Positions 34,315 through 42,375 of a stretch of DNA of 64,000 nt are shown one piece after another (the first letter of the stretch is position 1; each line of letters opens with the position of its first letter). The stretch is taken from the NCBI RefSeq assembly GCF_041261205.1, contig NZ_JBGCCH010000023.1, positions 86,086-150,085 of the forward strand, read 5' to 3'. The notes beneath the pieces are model-generated. The model saw nothing but the letters and a program-made list of their open reading frames with translations, made no database searches and was not told the origin of the DNA. A program made the position numbers and the translations under genes. The stretch comes from Catenulispora sp. MAP5-51. Lineage in GTDB: Bacteria; Actinomycetota; Actinomycetes; Streptomycetales; Catenulisporaceae.

Positions 34315-36048
34315 TCATGTCAGTAGCCCCGACAGCTTTCGCCCGTATCCCGTCGGCAGGTTCGCTTCGCCGGTCAGCTCAGTGAGGAATCCGGGATTCG
34401 TGCTCGCGGTCAGTCCGTCGAGCACGATCGCCTCGAGGCCCGCTGTGACGTCTGCGGACAGCGCCGGTATCGCTGGCCCGCTGAGCGTCGGCGCCGTGGC
34501 CGTCGCGGCCTCCGCCCCGCCGAGCCTGAACCCCTGCGTACCCCGCACCGGAAGCCGTGGCCGGAGTTCCTGCCCGGTCGGCTCGATCTCGTCCAGCGCC
34601 AGGCGCCATGTCGGCGCGCCGTTGTGCTGCTGCCGGTGCCGGGCCGGCGATGGCAACAGCGGCGCCACCGCCGCCATGACCTTCTCACCAGCGGCCATGG
34701 GGCCACCCTGACTCGGGCCGCTCAGCGCGGCCAGCGCCTTGCCGACGATCGCGGCCGCGTCGGCCAGAGCGAGGTCGCCCACCGCCGGGTCGGGGTCGTC
34801 CTGGCGGAGGTCGACGGCATGGCCTGCGGGGACGCCCGGCACCGTCGTCTCCGGGGTCCCGTCGGCCGGCGGGATCAGGGTCCGCATCAGCGCGGTGGTG
34901 CCGTAGCGGGGTGCGCCACCGACCACCACGACATCGATGTCCGCGTCGGTGGCGTCGATCAGCGCGGTGTAGGGGTCGCCGTCCTGGCCGGCCACCCCGG
35001 TGATGTCGGCCCGCATGGTGGCGGCCAGGGACCCCAGAGCCTTGTCCCAGGTGAGGATCCGGGCCGCGTCGCAGGTCGCCATGGCGACCAGGTCCTGGTC
35101 GCTGAACACGCCGCCGGCCGCAGTGCTCGCCAGCCGCGCCGCCTTCAGCTCGCCGAGCAGACCCTTGCTTCCCGACACCGACCAGTCCGGGCCCAGCGCC
35201 ATCGGGACGCCGGCCGACTTGGCGGAGGCGATGTCCGCGGTCCCGCCGTACAACAGCAGATTCGACAGCGGCGACCACACCATGGAGCCGCCGTGCTGCG
35301 CGAACACCGTGAAGTCGGGGGCCGTCAGGCCGGTGCAGTGGATCCCGACCAGGTTCTCGGTGATGGCCCATTTTCCGGGCTCGTACTGGAGCGCCAGGAA
35401 ATGCTCCCGCGCCGCCGCGTCGACGCCCTCTGCCAGGTGCAGCAGCAGCCGGTGCTGCTGGTCCAGCCGGGCCATGAACTTCTGCGCGTCGGCGGCCTCC
35501 ACGTCGGCGATCCGGGACTCGGCTGCCGGCAGCGCGGGGTCGTCGGCGGCCTCGACCGTCCGGACCACCCCGCGGTACAGGCGGCGCACGCCGGCGTCGC
35601 TGAACAGCGCGATGCCCTGGCTGGTCGTGGTGCCGTTGATCAGGGCCTTGGCTTCGACGTAGCGGACCACCGCGGGCATCAGCGCCGCGTTCTGGCCCAG
35701 CACCGTCATCGGTCCGGTGACCAGGCGGTGGTAGGCGGGGTTCGAGGCGCCTCCCCACTGGCCGCGGTCGCCGTACTTCTTCGGTACCTGCCACAGGGGC
35801 AGGACGTTGTACGGCAGGTGGTTGTGCAGCTCGATCAGGCCTGGGTAGAGCGTGGCGCCGGTGTCCAGCGGCGTGAGGTCCCGGCACGTGTCGGGTGGCG
35901 GGTCGGCGGCCGGCCGCACGTCGGTGATCAGGCCGTGTTCGACGTACACGACGCCGTCGGGCAGGACGGTGCGTGCGGCGTCCATGGCGACGACGCGCCC
36001 CCTCAGGGCGAACCGGGGGCCGTTTTGGGGACTCGTGGCGGTATCCAT
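34315..36048 (-). CDS. Amidohydrolase-superfamily protein
   Basis: A 577-residue protein with the composite beta-sandwich/TIM-barrel of amidohydrolases. TLYPGLIELHNHLPYNV has the HxH metal ligands, HCTGL supplies a later His and LGPDWSVSGSKG has the metal-binding Asp, as in chlorohydrolase/adenosylhomocysteine deaminase-like members. Residues 440-577 are an extension beyond the usual 430-residue core, with a low-complexity link. Action is presumably cytosolic hydrolysis or deamination of a C-N bond. It diverges from the uracil-DNA-glycosylase-family gene across a 131-bp gap holding short repeats. Confidence 0.83.
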   Translation of the reverse strand: MDTATSPQNGPRFALRGRVVAMDAARTVLPDGVVYVEHGLITDVRPAADPPPDTCRDLTPLDTGATLYPGLIELHNHLPYNVLPLWQVPKKYGDRGQWGGASNPAYHRLVTGPMTVLGQNAALMPAVVRYVEAKALINGTTTSQGIALFSDAGVRRLYRGVVRTVEAADDPALPAAESRIADVEAADAQKFMARLDQQHRLLLHLAEGVDAAAREHFLALQYEPGKWAITENLVGIHCTGLTAPDFTVFAQHGGSMVWSPLSNLLLYGGTADIASAKSAGVPMALGPDWSVSGSKGLLGELKAARLASTAAGGVFSDQDLVAMATCDAARILTWDKALGSLAATMRADITGVAGQDGDPYTALIDATDADIDVVVVGGAPRYGTTALMRTLIPPADGTPETTVPGVPAGHAVDLRQDDPDPAVGDLALADAAAIVGKALAALSGPSQGGPMAAGEKVMAAVAPLLPSPARHRQQHNGAPTWRLALDEIEPTGQELRPRLPVRGTQGFRLGGAEAATATAPTLSGPAIPALSADVTAGLEAIVLDGLTASTNPGFLTELTGEANLPTGYGRKLSGLLT

Positions 36049-36080
36049 AGCCTGTCCCTCTCAGCAGGAGTCCACGCCGT

Positions 36081-36107
36081 ATTCATTCTACGCTTTAAAG
36101 GATGAAT
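36081..36107. promoter_or_regulatory. ATTCAT/ATGAAT inverted repeat in a divergent promoter
   Basis: ATTCAT (36081) and ATGAAT (36102) flank an AT-rich core with TTTAAA, a rare composition here, directly upstream of the amidohydrolase gene. It is a candidate promoter-operator, with no regulator assigned. Confidence 0.35.
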
Positions 36108-36135
36108 GCCTTTATCTCGGCAGGGCTTGCGGGCA

Positions 36136-36164
36136 CTGTGCACCGAAGGCTCTGTGCACCGAAG
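36136..36164 (+). repeat. 16-bp-period direct repeat before the UDG-family gene
   Basis: CTGTGCACCGAAG occurs at 36136-36148 and 36152-36164. It lies 15 bases before the start codon at 36180, so it could affect translation or bind a regulator. Confidence 0.6.
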
Positions 36165-36179
36165 TAGAGGAGCGCTCCC

Positions 36180-36998
36180 ATGGTGCAGGACTTCGATTCC
36201 GGATACCCGGCCCCGTACGCCACCTTGGCCGCCGCCTATCCCGGGGCGGACGTGTTCCCGGCGACGGACTTCCGGGTCGAGTGGGGCCCGATCTTCCACC
36301 GCGGTCGCCTGGATGGCTCAGCCCGTCTCCTGGTGATCGGCCAGGACCCGGCGCAGCACGAGGCCATCGCGCGGCGGATCCTCATCGGGACCGCCGGCCA
36401 CCGGTTCCAGGGGTTCATGGCCAAGCTCGGCATCACTCAGAGCTATGTCATGATCAATACGTACCTGTATTCGGTCTACGGGCAGACCGGCGGGAACAAG
36501 CACGCCCACGACGCCGCGATCGCCACGTACCGGAACCAGTGGCTGGACGCGATCGCCGCCCACAGCCCCATCGAGGCGGTGGTCGCGCTCGGCAGCCTGG
36601 CCGACACGGCGTACCAGACCTGGCACGCGACGGCGTCCGGCAGCGCATACACCGGCGCCTACCAGCACATCCTGCATCCGACCTACCCGGACAGCGCCGC
36701 GGCCTCGTCCGGCACGCCGCAGGCGACGTTGATGGCGCAGATGCTGGCGAACTGGAACACCGGGCTGGACGCGCTGCATCCGGCGATCGCGCACCCCGAC
36801 GTGCCGACCCCGCTCGTCCACTACGGCACCGACCTCGCCCCGGGCGATCTGGCCGACATCCCCGCCGGCGACCTGCCGGCCGGCTGCCCGGCCTGGATGC
36901 GCTCGGCGGAGCCGTGGGCGACGCGGACTGGTGCGACCGCGGCGGACAAGCGGGCCACGATCACGGTGACCATTCCGGCCGACGAGCGGCCGTTCTGA
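36180..36998 (+). CDS. Uracil-DNA glycosylase superfamily protein
   Basis: A 272-residue protein. [17 protein letters not shown] near residue 55 is the motif-1 GQDP water-activating loop, and HILHPTYPD near residue 161 is the motif with the leucine/His region of the family. Members excise uracil or other damaged bases, but several subgroups are of unknown substrate. About 70 C-terminal residues ([20 protein letters not shown] on) are not typical of the core. The start is ATG 36180 after GAGGAGCG. The stop codon is the first of five TTCTGA copies in the tandem array that follows. Confidence 0.8.
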   Translation: MVQDFDSGYPAPYATLAAAYPGADVFPATDFRVEWGPIFHRGRLDGSARLLVIGQDPAQHEAIARRILIGTAGHRFQGFMAKLGITQSYVMINTYLYSVYGQTGGNKHAHDAAIATYRNQWLDAIAAHSPIEAVVALGSLADTAYQTWHATASGSAYTGAYQHILHPTYPDSAAASSGTPQATLMAQMLANWNTGLDALHPAIAHPDVPTPLVHYGTDLAPGDLADIPAGDLPAGCPAWMRSAEPWATRTGATAADKRATITVTIPADERPF

Positions 36999-37070
36999 GC
37001 TCTTGTGGGTTCTGAGCCTCGTGAGTTCTGATTCGGTGTGAGTTCTGATTCGGTGTGAGTTCTGACTCCC
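36993..37070 (+). repeat. 17-bp tandem array that begins at the stop codon
   Basis: TTCTGA recurs at 36993 (the real stop), 37010, 37026, 37043 and 37060. Units at 37021 and 37038 are identical GTGAGTTCTGATTCGGT. The array fills the gap between two convergent genes and puts TGA in more than one frame. Confidence 0.85.
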
Positions 37071-37075
37071 TGTGG

Positions 37076-37807
37076 TCAGACGCTGCTCAGATCCGCCTGC
37101 AGCTTCGCCACGTCGATGCCGTTGATCTTCCCGGCCTTCTCGAACTCCTGGGACAGCACGACCCAGGCCTCGTCGCCGTAGACGCCCCACCAGTCCCAGG
37201 CCATCGGTTGCACGGCTCCCCAGGTGACGCAGTACAGCATCTTGTCGTCGTAGCCGAGCACGGGAATGGCGTGGCCGCCCTCGATCGACTGACGCTGCCA
37301 GTCGTCGGCCAGCGTCCACGGCTGGCCGGCGGCGAACTGGGTCTGCGCGTTGGCGGGCACCTGGATACCGACGTAGACGCCGCCGAAGTAGGCGACCGCC
37401 TGCTTCAGCGAATCCAGGGCGTGCACGTTGACCGGGGCGTACGCGACGATCTTGTTGCCCCAGATGCCGTCGCGCAGCCAGTCCTGCAGGACCCGGGACT
37501 CCACCAGGCCGGCGTCCTTCCCATGGGAGAACCTGAGGTACTGGGCCACGACCTCGGCGTCGGTCGGCACCGGCATCTGGATCCCGGTCTGGGCGTTCCA
37601 GGACTGGATGAGGTGTGCGGCGGCGGCCATCGTGCAGTCGCCGTAGCGGTCGTTCCCGTCCATCGGAAACCCGCCGGCGACGTGGGCCGTGTAGTCGACC
37701 GAGGCCGGGGGCGCGGGCAGCGGCTCGGTCACGTAGTGGGGCATTTCCCTGACCTCGACAGGGAACTGCGGCGCGCGTTTGCCGAGTCTGCCGACTGTGC
37801 GTGTCAT
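37076..37807 (-). CDS. Papain-like (C1/C39-type fold) protein
   Basis: A 243-residue protein from ATG 37807 behind GGAGGAGA. RYGDCTMAAAAH places a Cys at a helix start, and IEGGHAIPVLGYDD gives the matching His, the arrangement of papain-like cysteine peptidases. A Trp-rich tail (MAWDWWGVYGDEAWV) resembles the end of such folds. No signal peptide is seen. It may be a peptidase or a transglutaminase-like enzyme. It is monocistronic, convergent with the UDG-family gene, and I cannot name a substrate. Confidence 0.65.
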   Translation of the reverse strand: MTRTVGRLGKRAPQFPVEVREMPHYVTEPLPAPPASVDYTAHVAGGFPMDGNDRYGDCTMAAAAHLIQSWNAQTGIQMPVPTDAEVVAQYLRFSHGKDAGLVESRVLQDWLRDGIWGNKIVAYAPVNVHALDSLKQAVAYFGGVYVGIQVPANAQTQFAAGQPWTLADDWQRQSIEGGHAIPVLGYDDKMLYCVTWGAVQPMAWDWWGVYGDEAWVVLSQEFEKAGKINGIDVAKLQADLSSV

Positions 37808-37928
37808 GATCTCCTCCACGATGTGTGCGTCCGTTCAGGGGAACGGCTCTGCGCTCAGTCGTGGCGGGGCGACGTCAGTCGGTGTCCCTGGACGGCAGGC
37901 CTGGCCCGCGGCCTCACTGTTTCGTCTG

Positions 37929-37948
37929 CTCCGCCGTGGTGGGCGGAG
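37929..37948. terminator. Hairpin downstream of the 38.0-38.8 kb gene
   Basis: CTCCGCC (37929-37935) pairs with GGCGGAG (37942-37948) around GTGGTG. It lies 68 bases past the stop of the minus-strand gene that ends at 38016. No T-run follows. Confidence 0.4.
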
Positions 37949-38015
37949 TATGGGCCATGTCGGCATCGTAGGCTCGCGGACGCCCGACGGCCTGCCGAGC
38001 CGGGTGAGCGAGTGC

Positions 38016-38849
38016 CTAGCCGCGCCGCCCCGACAGCCACCCCCGCTTCTTCGTCGAGATCGAAATCGCCGAGTCCTTCCCGGCCCGCCGATACTCCCCG
38101 TGCATCACCCGCCGCACCAGTTCGGCATCGGAGCTGCCCGGCAGGCTTCCGTAGCCGGTGGCGGACCAGATCGACCGGTCGTGGGGCACCGCGAAATAGG
38201 GCACCTCGACCAGGGCGTGCGAGCGGCGGCCGACCTTCACGCTCACCGCCGCCGGCAGGACGTCCAGGGGCAGGTTCGCCTGGGCGCGCCGGCGGCACTC
38301 GGCGCACATGGGGACCGCCGGTCCCCGGCCGGTCGGCGAGTTGCGGCGTTGCCGCTTCTTCGGTTTGTGGGCCGCGTCCGGCCCGGTGTGGGCGGCCGCG
38401 TCGTGCAAGGGGTTGTAGAAACAGCGGCCGCGGCGGTGCGGAGCGTGCTTGCCCTCGTGCCGCGCGCTGGCGACCGCGAAGTGCCGCACCGCGATGTCGA
38501 GCAGGGCCGACACGCCGGCGAGTTCCACCGGCTCCGCGGCCTCGTCGAACAGCTTGCCGGCGGCAGTGTAGGCGTCGAGCGCCAGGCTGTATTCGCGCGC
38601 CACCTGCTCCTCGTCGTCGCACAGACTCAGCTCCGACGCGCTGAGGCGTTCGCCCACTTCGACCAGACGCGGCTCCAGCCGCACGCGGATGGTCCCGCAC
38701 ATGGCAGCCCACCGCGCGGGGTCGACTCGCCGCAGAGTAATGGTCTGCGGCGGCTTCGTTACCGGGACGGGGCGCGGCCGGCCGACGTCAGCCGAGCGGT
38801 CCCACACATAGCGAGTCCAGAAGCTCTTCTTTCCCCCATTCACAGACAC
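38016..38849 (-). CDS. Hypothetical protein with Cys-x2-Cys element
   Basis: A 277-residue soluble protein with no family I can name. A helical N-terminal half (residues 45-125) leads to a basic segment with RCFYNPLHDAAAH, then KPKKRQRR, and MCAECRRRAQANLP, so Cys and His residues could bind zinc. The C-terminal end (HDRSIWSATGYGSLPGSSD) looks conserved in character, being Trp/Gly-rich. The start is GTG 38849, with a second GTG two codons on. It stands alone between a hairpin terminator and the amidohydrolase operon. Function unknown. Confidence 0.6.
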   Translation of the reverse strand: MSVNGGKKSFWTRYVWDRSADVGRPRPVPVTKPPQTITLRRVDPARWAAMCGTIRVRLEPRLVEVGERLSASELSLCDDEEQVAREYSLALDAYTAAGKLFDEAAEPVELAGVSALLDIAVRHFAVASARHEGKHAPHRRGRCFYNPLHDAAAHTGPDAAHKPKKRQRRNSPTGRGPAVPMCAECRRRAQANLPLDVLPAAVSVKVGRRSHALVEVPYFAVPHDRSIWSATGYGSLPGSSDAELVRRVMHGEYRRAGKDSAISISTKKRGWLSGRRG

Positions 38850-38870
38850 GGATCAAGGCTAGGTCATCGA

Positions 38871-40718
38871 TCAACAGGCCGGGCGGAACGGGACGATCAC
38901 CGGTCCCTCCGACTCCTCGGCGGCGAGAGCGCCTACGGTAACCGCGTCAGCCGTCTCGAACGGCATGCGCACCCCGCGCCGAATCGTCTCGACGACCTTC
39001 AGGCTCTCCCACTCTGCGCTCGCGTAGGGATCCTCGAAGTCGAGGGGGCAGTGGTTCAGGACGACCAGATCGGCCTGCTTGCCGGCCTCGATGGTGCCTT
39101 TGCGGTGCTCCTCGAAGTACTGATACGCGGCGTTGACCGTCAACGACCTCAGCGCATCGCGCACCGACACCCGCTGGTCCTCCCCGAGGACGTCGCCACG
39201 GCCGCGAGTACGGCGGGTCACCTGGCTCGACAGGACCCTGATGGAGTCCGGGAGCGCCACCGGGGCGTCGTGATGGGAGGTGTAGCGGAGCCCCATGGCG
39301 AGCGCGGTGGCCGCCGGAGAGATGTTCTCTGCGCGCGGCGATCCCAGCACGACGTCCTGATACCAGTCGCCCCAATAGAAGGTGTGCATGGAGAAGAACG
39401 AAGGGATGACGCCCAGGCGGGCGAACGCCTCCAGCTGGTCCTCGCGCGCGGTCTGGGCGTGGATGGCCACCGGGCGCCGGGCGGCGGCGTCCGGTTCGCC
39501 GCGTTCCGCGCAGACGGCTTCGATCGCGGCGATGAACTGGTCGATGGCGGCGTCGCCGTTGACGTGCGCGATGACCTGCCAGTCGTTGGCGAAGGCGCGG
39601 CGGACCTGCCCGACGACCACGTCGAAGTCCTTGATCGCGGGATAGCCGCAGTAGTCCTCGGGCAGATCGCCCGGCGGCTCCTTGTACGGCTCGGTCAGCC
39701 ACGCGGTACGGCCCTGGGGTGAGCCGTCGAGGAACATCTTGACCCCGGCGCAGCGCAGCCCGCGGGCGTAGTCCTGACTGACAGCGAGGTCGGCGTCCCC
39801 GACCGCGGCGGCGCTGATGTACACCACCACGTCCACCTGCCAGGGCGGGAGCGGGAAGGCGCCCGCCGAGCGCATCGCGGCCAGGATCTCCGGCGTGGTG
39901 CCCCCTTCCTGCACGGTGGTGAACCCGAAGCGGTTGGCCACCGCCCGGCCGGCTTTGAAGAATCCGGCGGCGATCAGGGGATTGAGATTGGCCGGGCGCC
40001 CGTCCACGGCGGCGGTTCGGAACGCCTCGGTGTTGGCCAGAGTGAACGCCGCCTCCTCCAGGACCCCGCTCGGGGTCCCGAAGTCCGGGAGGTCGTCCTC
40101 GCGCCGGATGACGCCGCCGTCCGGGTCCGGCGTGTCGGCGCTGATCCCGAGTTCCCGCAGGCCCACCGAGTTGACCGCGCCGAGATGGAACGACTGGTGG
40201 ATGGCCAGCACCGGCCGCTCGGTACTAACGCGATCCAGGTCCTCGCGGGTGGGGTGGCCGCCGATAATGGCGTCGTCGTAGCCGAAGCCGATGATCCAGC
40301 GCGAGCGGCCCAGCGGCTGGGTCGGGCTGTAGGGCGGGTTCGCGTCCCGCCATCGGGACAGCTTCTCGATGACGTCGCCGAGCCGGCGCACGTCCCCGTC
40401 GGGCGCGGCCAGCAGATCGGCCACAGTCGCCTGCAACCCGATGCCGCCCAGGTGGCTGTGCGGGTCGATGAAGCCAGGTAACAGGGTTCTGTCTTCGAGA
40501 TCACGCATCACGGTCGCCGGCCCGCGCCAATCGCGTTCGGCCTCCTCCAACGCGCCGACGAAGACGATGGTCTCCCCGCGCACCGCCACGGCCTCCGGGC
40601 GCGCCGCGGAGTCGCCGTCGGGTTCGGTCTCGGCCTCGGGTTCGGCCATGGTGATGATCCGGCCGTTGAAGTAGATGCTGTCGGCGACCGAGGACGGCTC
40701 GGCCCCGGCGGCGGTCAC
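38871..40718 (-). CDS. YtcJ-like amidohydrolase (amidohydrolase family 3)
   Basis: A 615-residue metal-dependent hydrolase. LLPGFIDPHSHLGG has the HxH ligands near residue 85; VIAHVNGDAAIDQ and VAIHAQTA supply later His residues; RYTSHHDAPVALPDSIRVL carries the metal-binding Asp. The C-terminal RKGTIEAGKQADLVVLN closes the beta-sandwich. YtcJ-type enzymes act on N-substituted amides or formamides. The start GTG overlaps the stop of the lipase gene (GTGA), so the two form an operon that would deacylate lipids or amides in sequence. There is no signal peptide, so it is cytosolic. Confidence 0.87.
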   Translation of the reverse strand: MTAAGAEPSSVADSIYFNGRIITMAEPEAETEPDGDSAARPEAVAVRGETIVFVGALEEAERDWRGPATVMRDLEDRTLLPGFIDPHSHLGGIGLQATVADLLAAPDGDVRRLGDVIEKLSRWRDANPPYSPTQPLGRSRWIIGFGYDDAIIGGHPTREDLDRVSTERPVLAIHQSFHLGAVNSVGLRELGISADTPDPDGGVIRREDDLPDFGTPSGVLEEAAFTLANTEAFRTAAVDGRPANLNPLIAAGFFKAGRAVANRFGFTTVQEGGTTPEILAAMRSAGAFPLPPWQVDVVVYISAAAVGDADLAVSQDYARGLRCAGVKMFLDGSPQGRTAWLTEPYKEPPGDLPEDYCGYPAIKDFDVVVGQVRRAFANDWQVIAHVNGDAAIDQFIAAIEAVCAERGEPDAAARRPVAIHAQTAREDQLEAFARLGVIPSFFSMHTFYWGDWYQDVVLGSPRAENISPAATALAMGLRYTSHHDAPVALPDSIRVLSSQVTRRTRGRGDVLGEDQRVSVRDALRSLTVNAAYQYFEEHRKGTIEAGKQADLVVLNHCPLDFEDPYASAEWESLKVVETIRRGVRMPFETADAVTVGALAAEESEGPVIVPFRPAC

Positions 40719-42019
40719 GCCAGTCCTCCGAGCCAGTCGACGATCGCGGCGATCTCGCTCTCGTCGGCCAACAGGCCGAAGTGCTCACCGAGAGACGCGG
40801 GATCCGGCACTGTTCCCATGACGCCGTAGAAGACCTCTGTGATCAGTTTCGGATCGCTGGTCCTGCGGAGCTGGCCGATCAGCTTCTCGGTCTTGGACGC
40901 CTTGACCCGCTCGTCCCCGCGCGCTTGGGAGATGCGGATCGGCACACGGATCTGCTTGTCCGGGGTGAAGCGCTCCACCTGCTCCCAGTACGCCGTCCAC
41001 GCCTTGGCTCGGTCGCTGCCGGGCAGCGCCACCTGGGAGCGGAAGAGACTGCCCTCCGGATCCTTCACGTCGAACGGCGGCCGGTCCATCCAGAACTCGT
41101 CCAAGCTCAGTTCCGCGCGGGACTTGGTGTCGAAGTCCTCGCGGTACTTGGTCTCCGCCGCCGGCTGGAAGATCTCGTGCGCGGGGATGTCCGGGTTGCC
41201 GCCGAAGACCCCGTTACTGAAGAGCACGTAGAAGCCGCCCAGGTCGCCGACCGGATCGGGGAGCCCGTAAGCGGGTAGCAAGCCTTCGGGATCCGTCAGG
41301 GTGCCGCCCTTGAGATTGGAGGCGGGTGCCAACGCGGCGACGCCCGCGAGCTCGCCTTGCGTGGGATAGGGGTTGTTCTCCCTGCTCGCCAGGTGCGCCG
41401 CGAACAGCGCGGCCTGCCCGCCCTGGGAGTGCCCGACGATCGCGTAGCGCTGCGCCGACGCCCGATGACCGGTCTGCGCCGCGAGCTGCCGCGCGGCCGG
41501 GACGATGTCGAGCACGCCCCGCCCCTCGGACTCGCCGAGCAGGAAGGGGTGGTTGCCGCGGGTGCCGAGTCCTTCGTAGTCGGTCATGGCCACGACCCAG
41601 CCGGCCTCCAGGAGAGCCCTCAGCAGCTTGTGCGGAGCCTTGTTGATCTTACGGAGCAGGCCCAGCCCCTCGTCCTCCAGGCCGGCCGGCACGTGGGAGT
41701 CCATGGACGGCGCGCAGATATCGGCGCTCCCGACCGTGCCGTGCGCCCAGCTGACCACGGGCCATCCGTCCTCCGGCGCCGGACCCTCCGGGAACGCGAC
41801 CAGCCCCGACACCGCGATCGGATCCCCCAGCCGGGCCTTCGTCCCGCTGGTGGACTCGTACAGGACGCGGTACATCGCCCCCGCACCCTCGACGAAGGCC
41901 CCGTCGCCGTCGGCGAGCGGCTCGTGGCGGATCAGCGTTCCGGCCCGGCCGGAGATGTCATCCTCGGTCTCGATGTAGAAATCGACCTGGGGTTCGCGCG
42001 GCACGAAGTCGTTGGCCAT
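40715..42019 (-). CDS. Secretory-lipase-family alpha/beta hydrolase
   Basis: A 434-residue serine hydrolase. VVSWAHGTVGSADICAPS is the oxyanion region, YAIVGHSQGGQAALFAA has the nucleophile Ser (GHSQGG), and the later ARGDERV segment is where the catalytic Asp lies in LIP-family lipases. No signal peptide follows ATG 42019, although family members are often secreted, so this one may be cytosolic. GGAAGGAC precedes the ATG. It is the first gene of an operon with the YtcJ-like amidohydrolase. Direct repeats just upstream may regulate both. Confidence 0.85.
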   Translation of the reverse strand: MANDFVPREPQVDFYIETEDDISGRAGTLIRHEPLADGDGAFVEGAGAMYRVLYESTSGTKARLGDPIAVSGLVAFPEGPAPEDGWPVVSWAHGTVGSADICAPSMDSHVPAGLEDEGLGLLRKINKAPHKLLRALLEAGWVVAMTDYEGLGTRGNHPFLLGESEGRGVLDIVPAARQLAAQTGHRASAQRYAIVGHSQGGQAALFAAHLASRENNPYPTQGELAGVAALAPASNLKGGTLTDPEGLLPAYGLPDPVGDLGGFYVLFSNGVFGGNPDIPAHEIFQPAAETKYREDFDTKSRAELSLDEFWMDRPPFDVKDPEGSLFRSQVALPGSDRAKAWTAYWEQVERFTPDKQIRVPIRISQARGDERVKASKTEKLIGQLRRTSDPKLITEVFYGVMGTVPDPASLGEHFGLLADESEIAAIVDWLGGLA

Positions 42020-42096
42020 CGAAGTCCTTCCGAGGATTCGGCGCCGGGGTCCGCTGCCCGGGCAGCGACACGCGCCTCCGGTGGACCGCTGTATCA

Positions 42097-42136
42097 CAGA
42101 GGTCTGATATTGCTCTGATATTGCAGAGGTCTGATA
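42097..42136. promoter_or_regulatory. Nested direct repeats before the lipase operon
   Basis: CAGAGGTCTGATA occurs at 42097 and 42124, and TCTGATATTGC occurs in tandem at 42103 and 42114. GTATCA (42091) and TGATAC (42132) bracket the block as an inverted repeat. The AT-rich block is a good candidate regulator site. Confidence 0.5.
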
Positions 42137-42326
42137 CCGCAGATCCTGATGACCTCCGCCGACCGGGTCAAGGGCCGGGCCGGCACACCTCAGCAGCGCG
42201 ATCGTGGCGCCTGGTGGCGTTGCCCACCGGTGTCGGCGCCAGCATGGCGCGCGGCGGAGCGGCCCCGTGGGTCAGCCAGAGAGCATCCCTTGACAGCACA
42301 GGCAGCACACGAGTTCACTCTCGTCC

Positions 42327-42342
42327 CTGAAAGCGCTCTCAG
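42327..42342. promoter_or_regulatory. LacI-type operator palindrome
   Basis: CTGAAAGCGCTCTCAG is a 16-bp palindrome with one mismatched pair and the AGCGCT core common to LacI-family sites such as CebR-like boxes. It lies 34 bases before the beta-helix gene's GTG, where it would block transcription. Confidence 0.6.
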
Positions 42343-42375
42343 GCACAAGCATCCGCTACGAAGGCAAGGTGGAAT

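Larger units (their letters stand above)
42020..42375. other. Divergent intergenic region with operator-like repeats
   Basis: This 356-bp gap separates the lipase operon from the secreted beta-helix gene. It contains direct repeats near 42097-42136 and a LacI-type palindrome at 42327-42342, described separately. The middle (42140-42310) shows no credible gene; frames there have no ribosome binding site. Confidence 0.5.

Noticed and set aside
37005..37070. CRISPR array
   Set aside because: The 17-bp units are directly adjacent with no unique spacers, and no cas gene lies in the window.
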